Assembly: GCA_023228025.1 (NCBI GenBank)
Contig: JALOCD010000032.1
Coordinates: 1 to 40,301, forward strand
Direction of reading: 5' to 3'
Origin: Prolixibacteraceae bacterium
GTDB taxonomy: Bacteria > Bacteroidota > Bacteroidia > Bacteroidales > Prolixibacteraceae
Length of the DNA stretch: 40,301 nt
The notes below the pieces were generated by a model. The model worked only from the letters and a program-made list of their open reading frames with translations. It did not search any database and was not told the origin of the DNA. How positions within the stretch are numbered: the stretch's first letter is position 1; each line of letters starts with the position of its first letter. The translations under genes were made by a program, and so were the position numbers. Shown here in pieces: positions 25,805-33,968 of this stretch.

Positions 25805-25990
25805 TTGCCCGTCAGGGCATTAAGCTCAATAGAAAAATGGTTATGTGAGTGAATTTCATTTTCCCGGCAGGGAATAAACAGGAAGCATTGGCAGGTATAA
25901 CATTAAGATATCATAGAAGGTTTATCCCCTGCCGGGGAAACCTCAACCATGTAATTTTCTTTCTATTGAGCTTAATGCCCTGACGGGCAA
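25805..25990. repeat. 186-bp palindromic element with 31-bp terminal inverted repeats
   Basis: The left arm 25805-25835 begins TTGCCCGTCAGGGCATT, and its exact complement occupies 25960-25990. A second imperfect pair lies inside (25860-25879 with 25920-25940, core CCCGGCAGGG). There is no coding capacity. The structure is that of a MITE or a large REP-type hairpin. It lies between the GntR cassette and the translation operon, both transcribed leftward. Confidence 0.85.
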
Positions 25991-26052
25991 AAAAATGATT
26001 CAATATTTATGACGTGAAGCTCAGGGACAGAATCCATTGTGTTGTAATTAAG

Positions 26053-26225
26053 CCCTTCGACAAGCTCAGGGACCGGCATTCTTTGATCTATTTGTTCGAC
26101 CCTTCGACAGGCTCAGGGAGGGTAATCTAGAATCACAATATATGTCAGGTAATGAAGTCCTTTGTGCTTCCTTAGTGTCTTCCTTCGAGACCTTTGTGGT
26201 AAAATTTCAACACTGAGGACACAAA
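26053..26225. repeat. Cluster of short dispersed-type repeats
   Basis: CCCTTCGACAAGCTCAGGGA at 26053-26072 recurs with one mismatch at 26100-26119. An A/T-rich tail follows at about 26160-26225, with words such as CCTTTGTG and ACACTGAGGACAC. Both are of the kind found scattered between genes in Bacteroidota. Apart from these and the 186-bp element, the 25679-26262 gap holds nothing recognisable. Confidence 0.65.
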
Positions 26226-26262
26226 AATAGCATAACGACTGGTATTGAATTCCAAAATCTAA

Positions 26263-26296
26263 AATAAAAAAAAGGCCATCCTTTCGGACAGCCTTT
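26263..26296 (-). terminator. Terminator of thrS-infC-rpmI-rplT operon
   Basis: On the minus strand an 11-bp stem (AAAGGCTGTCC / GGATGGCCTTT, two G-T pairs) with loop GAAA is followed by eight T. It starts 24 bp past the rplT stop. Confidence 0.9.
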
Positions 26297-26319
26297 TCTA
26301 CTTATTTCGCCTCTTTATT

Positions 26320-26664
26320 TTACTTCACTTTTTGTACAATGGCGCTGAATGCAGCGGGATTGTTCATCGCTAAGTCGGCAAGGACTTTGCGGTTTATTTC
26401 GATGTTGGCCCCCTTCAACTTGCCCATAAACTGGGAGTAGGAGAGACCTTCAGTGCGAACTGCAGCATTGATACGCTGAATCCACAATGCACGGAATAAC
26501 CTTTTTTTGCTTTTTCTGTCACGGTACGCATACTGGAGACCTTTCTCCCATGTGTTTTTGGCAACCGTCCAGACAGTTCCTCTTGATCCAAAGTATCCCC
26601 TGGTCAGTGAGAGCACCTTCTTACGGCGGGCTCTTGAGGCGACGTGATTGACTGATCTTGGCAT
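26320..26664 (-). CDS. rplT: 50S ribosomal protein L20
   Basis: The 114-aa protein begins MPRSVNHVASRARRKKVL and contains GYFGSRGTVWTVAKN and FRALWIQRINAAVR, all characteristic of L20. L20 binds 23S rRNA domain I and is needed early in 50S assembly. It is the last gene of the thrS-infC-rpmI-rplT operon, 93 bp after rpmI, and a strong terminator follows. Length and ends are normal. Confidence 0.98.
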   Translation of the reverse strand: MPRSVNHVASRARRKKVLSLTRGYFGSRGTVWTVAKNTWEKGLQYAYRDRKSKKRLFRALWIQRINAAVRTEGLSYSQFMGKLKGANIEINRKVLADLAMNNPAAFSAIVQKVK

Positions 26665-26757
26665 TTTTACAAATTTTAGGACAATGGCGATCCCGATATT
26701 TCAGGATACTTGTGGGCTCATTCCCCGGTTAAAAAATATTAATTATTTCAAGGAACC

Positions 26758-26955
26758 CTACCTCAATGCGAGAAGCCTTTTTACATGGGCTACGTCTACA
26801 TCGGCTACCAGACCCCAATGGGTCAGGTTGCGTTTGCGTTTGGTGCTTTTCTTGGTCAGAATATGACTTTTGTAAGCGTGTTTCCTTTTGATGCTTCCAC
26901 TTCCGGTCAGCTTGAAGCGTTTTTTTGCGCCGGAATTCGTTTTCATTTTAGGCAT
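26758..26955 (-). CDS. rpmI: 50S ribosomal protein L35
   Basis: The 65-aa basic protein starts MPKMKTNSGAKKRFKLTGSG and contains KRKHAYKSHILTKKSTKRKR, the hallmark of L35. It follows infC by 20 bp and precedes rplT by 93 bp, the usual order. No anomaly is seen. Confidence 0.98.
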   Translation of the reverse strand: MPKMKTNSGAKKRFKLTGSGSIKRKHAYKSHILTKKSTKRKRNLTHWGLVADVDVAHVKRLLALR

Positions 26956-26975
26956 CTCTGTCTAACTGTTTTAAA

Positions 26976-27536
26976 TTACTTTTTCTTTTTGGGCGAAATA
27001 AATATGGTCATTCTCTTACCTTCAAGTTTCGGCAGTTGTTCAACTTTTCCGAAATCTTCCAGTGCGTTGGCAAAGCGGAGCAATAAAATCTCCCCTTGCT
27101 CATTATAAAGTATCGAACGTCCCTTGAAAAATACATAAGCTTTCACTTTTGCACCGTCCTGAAGGAACTTTTCGGCATGTTTTAATTTAAAATTGTAATC
27201 ATGTTCGTCTGTATTGGGACCGAACCTGATCTCTTTCACGATGATCTTGACCGCCTTTGCCTTCAGCTCTTTCTGCTTCTTTTTCTGAGCATAGATGAAC
27301 TTCTGGTAATCGACGATCCTGCAAACAGGTGGTTCCGCGTTGGGTGAAATTTCAACCAAATCGAGCTCCATTTCATCGGCCTTCCGAAGAGCATCCTGGA
27401 TTTTGTAAACACCCTGTGGCTCAACATTGTCGCCAACCAGCCTTACTTCCGGAACACGAATCTGGTGATTGATCCGAAACAATGATTTCTCTTCTTCTTT
27501 TGGAGCTCTTGGCCCCTTGGTCCTGATAACTGCTAT
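26976..27536 (-). CDS. infC: Translation initiation factor IF-3, probable ATA start
   Basis: IF-3 binds the 30S subunit and checks start-codon/initiator tRNA pairing. The core is unmistakable: QIRVPEVRLVGDNVEPQG, DLVEISPNAEPPVCRI and KEIRFGPNTDEHDYNFKLKH. No ATG lies in frame at the N-terminus. A TTG at 27482 would cut the protein just before the conserved FRIN. Eighteen codons upstream, ATA (27536-27534) is preceded by a perfect AGGAGG with an 8-nt spacer, giving a 186-aa product beginning (M)AVIRTKGPRAP. Rare starts (AUU, AUC, AUA) are known for infC, where IF-3 represses its own translation. The gene lies 32 bp after thrS. The start choice is inferred from the RBS. Confidence 0.95.
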   Translation of the reverse strand: MAVIRTKGPRAPKEEEKSLFRINHQIRVPEVRLVGDNVEPQGVYKIQDALRKADEMELDLVEISPNAEPPVCRIVDYQKFIYAQKKKQKELKAKAVKIIVKEIRFGPNTDEHDYNFKLKHAEKFLQDGAKVKAYVFFKGRSILYNEQGEILLLRFANALEDFGKVEQLPKLEGKRMTIFISPKKKK

Positions 27537-27550
27537 GGCTTTATCCTCCT
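27537..27550 (-). promoter_or_regulatory. Strong Shine-Dalgarno for infC
   Basis: AGGAGG at 27550-27545 stands 8 nt before ATA 27536. Such sequences are uncommon in Bacteroidota, so this one helps decide the non-ATG start. Confidence 0.75.
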
Positions 27551-27568
27551 ATTTTTAGTTAATACCGA

Positions 27569-29518
27569 CTAATTGTACAATTCTGCCAGAATAGATTTGA
27601 CCTCTTTTTGGATCATCTCTTTGAACTCGATTAAAGAAACAGTACCCTGATCGCCTTCACCCTGACGACGAACGGCCACAGTCTCAGTTTCGCTCTCTTT
27701 TTCGCCGACGATGAGCATATAAGGTATGCGTTTCATCTCGTTGTCACGGATTTTCCTGCCTATCTTTTCGTTACGCTCGTCAACGACGGTGCGAATATCG
27801 GAATTATTTAGATATTCTGAAACTTTTTGCGCATAATCGTTGTACTTTTCACTGATGGGCAACACAACCACTTGGTCGGGTGTGAGCCAAATTGGAAATT
27901 TTCCTGCCGTGTGCTCAATCAGTACCGCGCAGAAACGCTCCATCGATCCGAACGGTGCACGGTGGATCATGACCGGACGGTGTCGTTTGTCGTCAGCGCC
28001 AATATACTCCAGCTCAAAACGTTCAGGCAGGTTGTAATCTACCTGAATGGTTCCAAGCTGCCAGCTTCTTCCGATAGCATCCTTTACCATGAAGTCTAAC
28101 TTTGGACCGTAGAAGGCGGCTTCGCCCAGTTCGGTAACGGTACTTAGCCCTTTCTCGGCACAAGCTTCGATGATAGAACGTTCCGCTTTTTCCCAGTTTT
28201 CGTCCGATCCGATGTATTTTTCTTTGTTGGATGGATCCCGCAAGGAGATTTGAGCCGTATAGTTTTCAAAATTCAAAGTCTTGAAGATGATAAAGACAAT
28301 GTCGATCACCTTCAAAAATTCCTCTTTCAACTGATCAGGACGGCAGAAGATGTGCGCGTCATCCTGCGTAAATCCGCGGACGCGGGTCAATCCATGCAAC
28401 TCGCCACTCTGTTCGTAGCGGTAAACGGTGCCGAATTCTGCCAACCTAACGGGAAGGTCTTTGTAGGAACGGGGTTTAAAACGGAATATCTCACAGTGGT
28501 GAGGGCAGTTCATTGGTTTCAGCAAATACTCTTCTCCTTCGGTCGGGGTTTTAATGACCTGAAAAGAGTCTTTGCCGTATTTTTCGTAATGGCCCGATTT
28601 CTTGTATAGTTTCACATCGCCAATGTGCGGAGTGATCACCTGGTCGTATCCGAATTTCTTCTGTACGCCCTTTAAGAATTTCTCAAGTTGTTCGCGTAGC
28701 ATGGCGCCTTTGGGCAGCCACATTGGCAGACCCTGACCAACTTCCTGCGAGATCATGAAGAGTTCCATCTCTTTCCCGATCTTGCGGTGGTCGCGCTTTT
28801 TGGCCTCTTCCATCAGTACAATGTACTCCTCGAGCAACTTTTGTTTAGGGAAGGTGATACCGTAAACACGGGTCAGCATCTTATTTTTTTCACTGCCACG
28901 CCAGTAGGCCCCGGCGATACTGGTCAGCTTAAGGGCTTTGATATATCCGGTATTCGGAAGGTGCGGACCGCGGCATAGATCGGTGAAGTTGCCTTGCCGG
29001 TAGAGGGTAATGGTACCGTCTGTCAGTTCGGAAATGAGCTCCTGTTTGTAGGGATCGCCTTTTTGGGTGAACAGTTTAAGCGCCTCCTCTTTTGAAATCT
29101 CAGATCTGATGATCTCCGATTTGGTACGCGCCAGATCCATCATCTTCTTCTCAATCTCGGTGAGGTCTTTTTCTGTTAATGTCTGACCATCAGGAAGATC
29201 AATATCGTAATAGAAACCATTGTCAATAGAAGGACCAATGCCGAATTTTGTACCCGGAAGGTATGCCTCGATGGCCTCCGCCATGATATGGGCCGAAGAG
29301 TGCCAGAAAGTATCGCGCCCCTCTTTGTCGTCCCAGGTATGCAATTTGATCGACGCGTCCGATTGGATCGGGCGCATCAGGTCGCGCACTTCGCCATTGA
29401 CAGTTATGGAAAGTACCTCTTTTGCAAGGTTTCTGCTGATCGCTTCTGCGATTTCCATGCCGGTAACCCCTGCATCAAACTCTCTGACAGAGCTATCGGG
29501 TAGCGTTATCTGAATCAT
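27569..29518 (-). CDS. thrS: Threonyl-tRNA synthetase
   Basis: The product is a class II synthetase charging tRNA-Thr. ATG 29518 (MIQITLPDSSVREFD) is preferred over the in-frame ATG at 29542, because the latter would precede or overlap the predicted transcription start at about 29533. The 649-aa product has a TGS domain (about 1-62), the editing (SAD) domain with HSSAHIMAEA, and the catalytic core with the zinc-site region MNCPHHCEIF. Class II motif 2 (TRVRGFTQDDAHIF), motif 3 (IHRAPFGSMERF) and the anticodon-binding domain follow. It is the first gene of the operon with infC, rpmI and rplT. A consensus promoter lies directly upstream. Confidence 0.98.
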   Translation of the reverse strand: MIQITLPDSSVREFDAGVTGMEIAEAISRNLAKEVLSITVNGEVRDLMRPIQSDASIKLHTWDDKEGRDTFWHSSAHIMAEAIEAYLPGTKFGIGPSIDNGFYYDIDLPDGQTLTEKDLTEIEKKMMDLARTKSEIIRSEISKEEALKLFTQKGDPYKQELISELTDGTITLYRQGNFTDLCRGPHLPNTGYIKALKLTSIAGAYWRGSEKNKMLTRVYGITFPKQKLLEEYIVLMEEAKKRDHRKIGKEMELFMISQEVGQGLPMWLPKGAMLREQLEKFLKGVQKKFGYDQVITPHIGDVKLYKKSGHYEKYGKDSFQVIKTPTEGEEYLLKPMNCPHHCEIFRFKPRSYKDLPVRLAEFGTVYRYEQSGELHGLTRVRGFTQDDAHIFCRPDQLKEEFLKVIDIVFIIFKTLNFENYTAQISLRDPSNKEKYIGSDENWEKAERSIIEACAEKGLSTVTELGEAAFYGPKLDFMVKDAIGRSWQLGTIQVDYNLPERFELEYIGADDKRHRPVMIHRAPFGSMERFCAVLIEHTAGKFPIWLTPDQVVVLPISEKYNDYAQKVSEYLNNSDIRTVVDERNEKIGRKIRDNEMKRIPYMLIVGEKESETETVAVRRQGEGDQGTVSLIEFKEMIQKEVKSILAELYN

Positions 29519-29539
29519 AGTGACTTTTTTATGAAGGTG

Positions 29540-29571
29540 CAAAATTAGCGAACTTCCGCCGTTTCATCAAA
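29540..29571 (-). promoter_or_regulatory. Bacteroidota-type promoter of thrS operon
   Basis: On the minus strand TTTG (29571-29568) is followed after 20 bp by TAATTTTG (29547-29540), a full match to the -33/-7 consensus of the Bacteroidota primary sigma factor. This predicts a start near 29533 and a leader of about 15 nt, too short for a T-box. Confidence 0.8.
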
Positions 29572-29724
29572 TCTATTTTGATCTTTGTGTCCGAAAGATT
29601 GAACTATCGGCAATATTTTTAATCCTTACCAGGAAATCGCTCCGGGAGGGAGGGATTATTTTTCTATTTTTGGAGGTTGTTAGGTTTTGTGATAGGGCTT
29701 GAGTTTGCTTCCCACTTCGTACCT

Positions 29725-30036
29725 TCCCGATGAAAAATCGGGACAGGCAGCGGTCGCAATGACGGATCATTTTTTGGAGGTGAGGGTTGAGAGAAGGAGG
29801 CGGGTCATCAGTTTTCGGTAATAGTAGAATCGCCGCCCGCCTCCTTCTCTCAACCCTCACAAAATCAACAGCATACCGTCATTGCGAGGAGGCACGACGA
29901 AGCAATCTGTTGATTTACAGTCATATATACCGTGTGCCTATTGTGACAATATTTGATAATAGATCGTCGCACAATGCTAATTATGACAGATGATAGGTTT
30001 CTGTCATTGGGAGGAGGAACGACGAAGCAAACTCCC
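29725..30036. repeat. REP-like hairpins between thrS and DPP IV
   Basis: Four elements fill this 300-bp stretch: TCCCGAT-gaaaa-ATCGGGA (29725-29743); a 25-bp perfect inverted repeat (29780-29804 with 29836-29860, arm beginning GTGAGGGTTGAGAGAAGG, 31-bp loop); a hairpin with arms AAATCAACAG/CTGTTGATTT (29862-29916) enclosing GCGAGGAGGCACGACGAAGC; and a diverged copy of the latter (about 30003-30036). There is no gene. Divergent promoters must flank this block. Confidence 0.8.
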
Positions 30037-30073
30037 ACATTACCAGAATGTAAATTATTAAACACTCATTTAT

Positions 30074-32266
30074 ATGCTAAAAAAATATTCCTTCCTCTTA
30101 CTCGTTTTACTGGCAACCCTGGGACTTCAAGCGCAAAGGCTAACGCTCGAAGATGTGGTCATCAAGAGAACCTACGGACAGAAGGCTGTGTATGGCCTGG
30201 TTTCCCTGAATGATGGACTCCATTATTCAACCCTCGAAAATATGGGTAAGGAGATCGTGAAATACAGTTACAAAACAGGAGAAAAGGTAGCCACTCTCCT
30301 TGATATCCCATCCTTGAAAAACGACTCGCTCAAATCCATCTCAGATTATCAGTTCAGCAACGACGAAAGCAAGGTGCTGCTGATGACCGACCGTAAACCC
30401 ATCTACCGAAGATCCTTTACTGCCAAATATTTTGTCTATAATTTCGTAACGAAGGAACTTTCCAAACTCTCCAACAGTGATGAGCAGCAACTGGCAACAT
30501 TTTCGCCGGATGGTGAAAGGGTGGCATTTGTTCGCAAAAACAACCTTTTCGTCAAGAGTCTGCGTTTTGGAACCGAACGTCAGGTGACCAACGACGGTGA
30601 GTTCAACAAAATTATCAATGGAGCACCCGATTGGGTCTACGAGGAGGAGTTTGAGTTCAACCGCGGATTTGAATGGTCGCCCGACAGCAAGCAGATTGCC
30701 TACATGAAATTCAATGAAGAACAGGTTCCGATCTACCACATGCCAATGTACAAAGGGATGGCGCCCGAGCACAAAGAGAATAAATTGTATCCAGGTGAAT
30801 ATAGCTTCAAATACCCCAAGGCTGGGGAGAAGAATTCTATCGTTCAGATTTGGATGTACGATGTGAAAAATGGCCACAATATCCAGATGGAAACCGGCAA
30901 AGAGACGGATAATTATCTGCCAAAAATCTCCTGGACCAACAGCGGCGTAGATTTGGGCATCTTTCGGATGAACCGCCTTCAAAACAAGCTAGAACTGCTT
31001 CTGGCTAATCCAAATACCGGGGACAGCCGTCTGATTTATACGGAGAAAAACAATCGCTACATCGAAACGGATTTCCTGGATAATTTTCAATTTCTCGCAG
31101 ACAACAAAAACTTCATGGTCCTTAGTGAACAGAATGGCTTTAAACACCTCTATCTCTACGATATGAATGGCGTAAAAGTCAAACAACTGACAGAAGGAAA
31201 TTGGGATGTCATCAAATTTTATGGGTACGACCAGGTGATGAAATTCTTTTACTACCAGGCTGCTGCCGTTGTACCAATGCAACGCGAAGTGTATGGCATC
31301 TCTCTTGACAAGAAGAAAAAGTTGATGCTTTCGACACAGGCTGGTACCAACAATGTTGATTTCAGCAAAGGGTTCAAATATTACATCAATACCTTCAGCA
31401 ATATTTCTACCCCCAATCTGGTGACCTTGCACGACATCTCGGGTAAGCAAATCAGGGTACTGGAGGACAATTCAGTTTTGAAAGGAAAGTTAGCCGGAAT
31501 GCAGCTGCCGCAGAAGGAGTTTTTCAAGTTTACTACTTCAGAAGGTGTTGAATTGAATGGCTGGATGATCAAGCCGGTTCCTTTTAATCCGGGAGCCAAA
31601 TATCCTGTTTTGATGACCCAATACAGCGGTCCAAACTCCCAACAGGTGCTGGACAATTTCTCGGTCGACTGGAACACCTATCTGGCACAGCAGGGTTACC
31701 TCGTTGTTTGTGTCGATCCTCGCGGAACCGGTGCAAGAGGGGAGGAGTTCCGCAAATGCACCTATGGTCAGTTGGGCAACCTCGAATCCAACGACCAGGT
31801 CGAAGCCGCCCGCTACCTGTCAAAACAATCGTATGTGGATGTGAAGAAGATTGCCATCTGGGGATGGAGCTTCGGTGGATTCATCTCCTCCATGACACTC
31901 TGCAAAGGGGGAGACCTGATCCATGCGGCCATCGCGGTAGCGCCTGTGATCAGCCACTATTTTTATGATACCGTTTATACGGAGCGCTACATGGGTCTGC
32001 CGAGTCAGAATCCTGACGGTTACAACCAAAATTCGCCCATCACGCTTGCCCCGGGCATTAAAGGAAAACTGTTGCTGGTGGCCGGTACCGCAGACGACAA
32101 TGTACACTACCAGAATACGATCGAGTTTGCCGAGGCAATGGTGCAGGCAGGGATCCAATTCAGAATGATGTCGTACAACAACCGCAACCACGGGATACGC
32201 GGCGGCAATACGACTTTGCATCTGTATACCATGTTTGATGAGTTTTTGAGAGAAAACCTGAAATGA
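30074..32266 (+). CDS. Secreted dipeptidyl peptidase IV (S9B family)
   Basis: The enzyme removes X-Pro or X-Ala dipeptides from peptide N-termini. The 730-aa protein has a signal peptide (MLKKYSFLLLVLLATLGLQAQ) and is probably periplasmic. The beta-propeller domain (about 30-480) carries the substrate N-terminus motif DWVYEEEFEF (186-195) with its Glu pair. The alpha/beta hydrolase domain (about 490-730) has GWSFGG with Ser599, Asp in GTADDNVH (674/675) and His706 in NRNHGIRGG. RGTGARG precedes the nucleophile as expected. Length is normal for DPP IV. It is monocistronic, reading away from thrS and toward the tRNA. Confidence 0.95.
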   Translation: MLKKYSFLLLVLLATLGLQAQRLTLEDVVIKRTYGQKAVYGLVSLNDGLHYSTLENMGKEIVKYSYKTGEKVATLLDIPSLKNDSLKSISDYQFSNDESKVLLMTDRKPIYRRSFTAKYFVYNFVTKELSKLSNSDEQQLATFSPDGERVAFVRKNNLFVKSLRFGTERQVTNDGEFNKIINGAPDWVYEEEFEFNRGFEWSPDSKQIAYMKFNEEQVPIYHMPMYKGMAPEHKENKLYPGEYSFKYPKAGEKNSIVQIWMYDVKNGHNIQMETGKETDNYLPKISWTNSGVDLGIFRMNRLQNKLELLLANPNTGDSRLIYTEKNNRYIETDFLDNFQFLADNKNFMVLSEQNGFKHLYLYDMNGVKVKQLTEGNWDVIKFYGYDQVMKFFYYQAAAVVPMQREVYGISLDKKKKLMLSTQAGTNNVDFSKGFKYYINTFSNISTPNLVTLHDISGKQIRVLEDNSVLKGKLAGMQLPQKEFFKFTTSEGVELNGWMIKPVPFNPGAKYPVLMTQYSGPNSQQVLDNFSVDWNTYLAQQGYLVVCVDPRGTGARGEEFRKCTYGQLGNLESNDQVEAARYLSKQSYVDVKKIAIWGWSFGGFISSMTLCKGGDLIHAAIAVAPVISHYFYDTVYTERYMGLPSQNPDGYNQNSPITLAPGIKGKLLLVAGTADDNVHYQNTIEFAEAMVQAGIQFRMMSYNNRNHGIRGGNTTLHLYTMFDEFLRENLK

Positions 32267-32279
32267 GAGATAAGAGATA

Positions 32280-32395
32280 AGATATAAGACATGAGATTTT
32301 TAAAACTCATCCAATCTAACTGATTAACAAAATAATCAAAAACCAACAATTTTTTCTCATGTCTTATATCTCATGTCTTATATCTTTTTTTTTTC
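32280..32395 (+). terminator. Repeat-built terminator after DPP IV
   Basis: AGATATAAGACATGAGA (32280-32296) is exactly complementary to TCTCATGTCTTATATCT at 32369-32385, which is followed by ten T. The right arm is present twice in overlap (also 32355-32371). The loop is long (about 72 nt). The stem plus T-run supports termination. Confidence 0.7.
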
Positions 32396-32414
32396 GTTTT
32401 TTAATTGAAAAGTA

Positions 32415-32422
32415 TATATTTG
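32415..32422 (+). promoter_or_regulatory. -7 element of tRNA-Leu promoter
   Basis: TATATTTG fits TAnnTTTG and lies 13 bp before the tRNA 5' end. The -33 region is only T-rich. Confidence 0.55.
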
Positions 32423-32435
32423 CAACGCCTTCCAA

Positions 32436-32522
32436 GCCCAGATGGTGAAATTGGTAGACACGCTAGTTTCAGGGACTAGTGAGCGCAAGCTTGTGCAAGT
32501 TCGAGTCTTGTTCTGGGCACCA
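32436..32522 (+). tRNA. tRNA-Leu (anticodon CAG)
   Basis: The 87-nt cloverleaf has acceptor GCCCAGA/TCTGGGC, a D-arm with GGTAGACAC, anticodon stem CTAGT/ACTAG with loop TTCAGGG (anticodon CAG, reading CUG), a long variable arm (GAGCGCAAGCTTG) typical of a type II tRNA, T-loop GTTCGAGTC, discriminator A and an encoded CCA. Confidence 0.96.
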
Positions 32523-32538
32523 AAACAGGTAATAAAAC

Positions 32539-32576
32539 AAAAGCGCTTAAATGTTGAATTTAAGCGCTTTTATTTT
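32539..32576 (+). terminator. Terminator after tRNA-Leu
   Basis: A 14-bp perfect stem (AAAAGCGCTTAAAT at 32539-32552, ATTTAAGCGCTTTT at 32558-32571) with a 5-nt loop GTTGA is followed by ATTTT. Confidence 0.9.
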
Positions 32577-32730
32577 GAGTGAGAATCAAGAATCTTCTTT
32601 TCGTGTATTTCGATAAAGCATTCGGAAATCGCGACTTAGCAAGCACATAATATGGATAGAAGAGAATTCATAAGCAGTTCTTACAAATATAGTTAAGGAA
32701 TTAAGAAGTAGTTCCGCCCCAGGTACAGAT

Positions 32731-32780
32731 AAACTCCGATAAAACATTGAAAATAAATGTTTTATCGGAGTTTTTTTATT
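32731..32780 (+). terminator. Strong hairpin terminator without an obvious gene
   Basis: An 18-bp perfect stem (32731-32748 with 32756-32773, arm AAACTCCGATAAAACATT) with a 7-nt loop is followed by TTTTTTT. It is oriented for plus-strand transcripts, but no gene lies between it and the tRNA terminator. It could also act leftward for lacI, 116 bp away, with a weaker T-run. The region 32580-32730 has no recognisable coding sequence. Confidence 0.75.
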
Positions 32781-32888
32781 TGCTACTGTAACACTACCGA
32801 AACATTTCATTTTTAGCCAAAAAATGAGGCTAGGAAATGGAATGGATTTCTGAGGTAATGGATAATATGCAATCTGCATTGATCACTT

Positions 32889-33905
32889 TTATTTTGCCTT
32901 CACCGATGACTCCCGAACATTCAAACGTCCGTTCAACGTAACTGTCTGCGGAACAAAGAGGCCTTTTGATTCGATTTGCTCCAACAAAAGGAGTGCAGCC
33001 GTTCTCCCTATCTCTGTCGTAGGCTGGGCTACGCTGGTCAAAGCAGGATCAACCAGTTCGGCAAGTTTCGTTTCGGTAAAGCCAACCAGGGCAACATCAC
33101 CAGGGATCTTCAATCCGTATTTCTTCAGCATTTTCATGGCACCGATGGCGCACATATCATTGACGCAGAAGATGGCATCAGGCAATTTGTGTAAGGCGAT
33201 CAGTTTTTCCATTTCCCGTTCGCCATCACTGATCAGGAGTCCCGCTTCAATGATAGAACCTTCATCTATCTTCAATTTGTGTTTTTTATGCGCATTAATA
33301 AACCCTTTGATCCTGTTTTGTGAAAAAGACAATGAATGAGAGGTTGTAAAGTGAATAATATTTTTATAGCCCTGATATATAAGATGTTCTGTGGCGAAGA
33401 ATGCCCATTTATAATCGTCGAAGACTACTTTGTGGGTATTCAGTTTGTTGGAAACTCTGTTAAACAGGACTATCGGGAATCCCTGTTTGATGAGATTCTC
33501 GTAATACTCTACATTTTGTGTCTCAAAAGATAGTGAAAGGATCAATCCGTCCACCATGTTATTTTCCATTGCTTTCACATTTTCCATTTCATTGTCAAAT
33601 GATTCATTGGATTGCATGATCAGCACCTGGTATCCCTTTTTGAAAAATACTTCCTGAATACCTATAATTACTTCAGGAAAAAAAGGGTTGATAAATTCAG
33701 GGACAACTACTCCAATCTGGTTGGAGCACTGTTTTAGCAAACTTTTAGCTATAGGATTCGGTGAATATTCCATCTCTTTCGCGGTAGCCAGAATCAGGTC
33801 GCGGGTCTCTTTCCTGATATCGTATTTGTCGTTGAAAGCCCTGGAAATAGTCGAAACCGAGCAATTCAATTTTTTTGCAACATCTTTAATAGTCACATGC
33901 TTCAT
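32889..33905 (-). CDS. LacI-family transcriptional regulator
   Basis: The 338-aa protein starts with the LacI DNA-binding domain (VTIKDVAKKLNCSVSTISRA, residues 4-23, hinge helix near NPIAKSLL). A periplasmic-binding-protein-like effector domain follows (about 62-335) with VDGLILSLS, DAIFCVNDMCAIGAMK and VALVGFTETKLAELVDPALT. It is divergent from the SSS transporter gene. Palindromic CGGAAACGTTTCCG-type sites in the shared 197-bp intergenic region fit its operators. One site overlaps its own likely -33 element, which predicts autoregulation. The effector is probably a sugar released or imported by the downstream genes. Confidence 0.95.
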   Translation of the reverse strand: MKHVTIKDVAKKLNCSVSTISRAFNDKYDIRKETRDLILATAKEMEYSPNPIAKSLLKQCSNQIGVVVPEFINPFFPEVIIGIQEVFFKKGYQVLIMQSNESFDNEMENVKAMENNMVDGLILSLSFETQNVEYYENLIKQGFPIVLFNRVSNKLNTHKVVFDDYKWAFFATEHLIYQGYKNIIHFTTSHSLSFSQNRIKGFINAHKKHKLKIDEGSIIEAGLLISDGEREMEKLIALHKLPDAIFCVNDMCAIGAMKMLKKYGLKIPGDVALVGFTETKLAELVDPALTSVAQPTTEIGRTAALLLLEQIESKGLFVPQTVTLNGRLNVRESSVKAK

Positions 33906-33968
33906 TGTCGAAAAGTTTTGGTTGTCAGATATCTGTTAAGCCAGTAAAACTAATGAATAAAATTGACT

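Noticed and set aside
29519..29571. T-box or leader riboswitch for thrS
   Set aside because: The predicted transcription start leaves only about 15 nt of leader.
29573..29860. Minus-strand 95-codon frame upstream of thrS
   Set aside because: Built on the REP-like palindrome and dispersed repeats and reads through the thrS promoter region.
32631..32700. Short plus-strand peptide MDRREFISSS as a Tat-signal remnant
   Set aside because: Only 14 codons before a stop and no following domain; chance similarity is likely.
32586..32879. Minus-strand 97-codon frame between tRNA-Leu and lacI
   Set aside because: It runs through the 18-bp terminator hairpin and has no family resemblance; composition looks non-coding.
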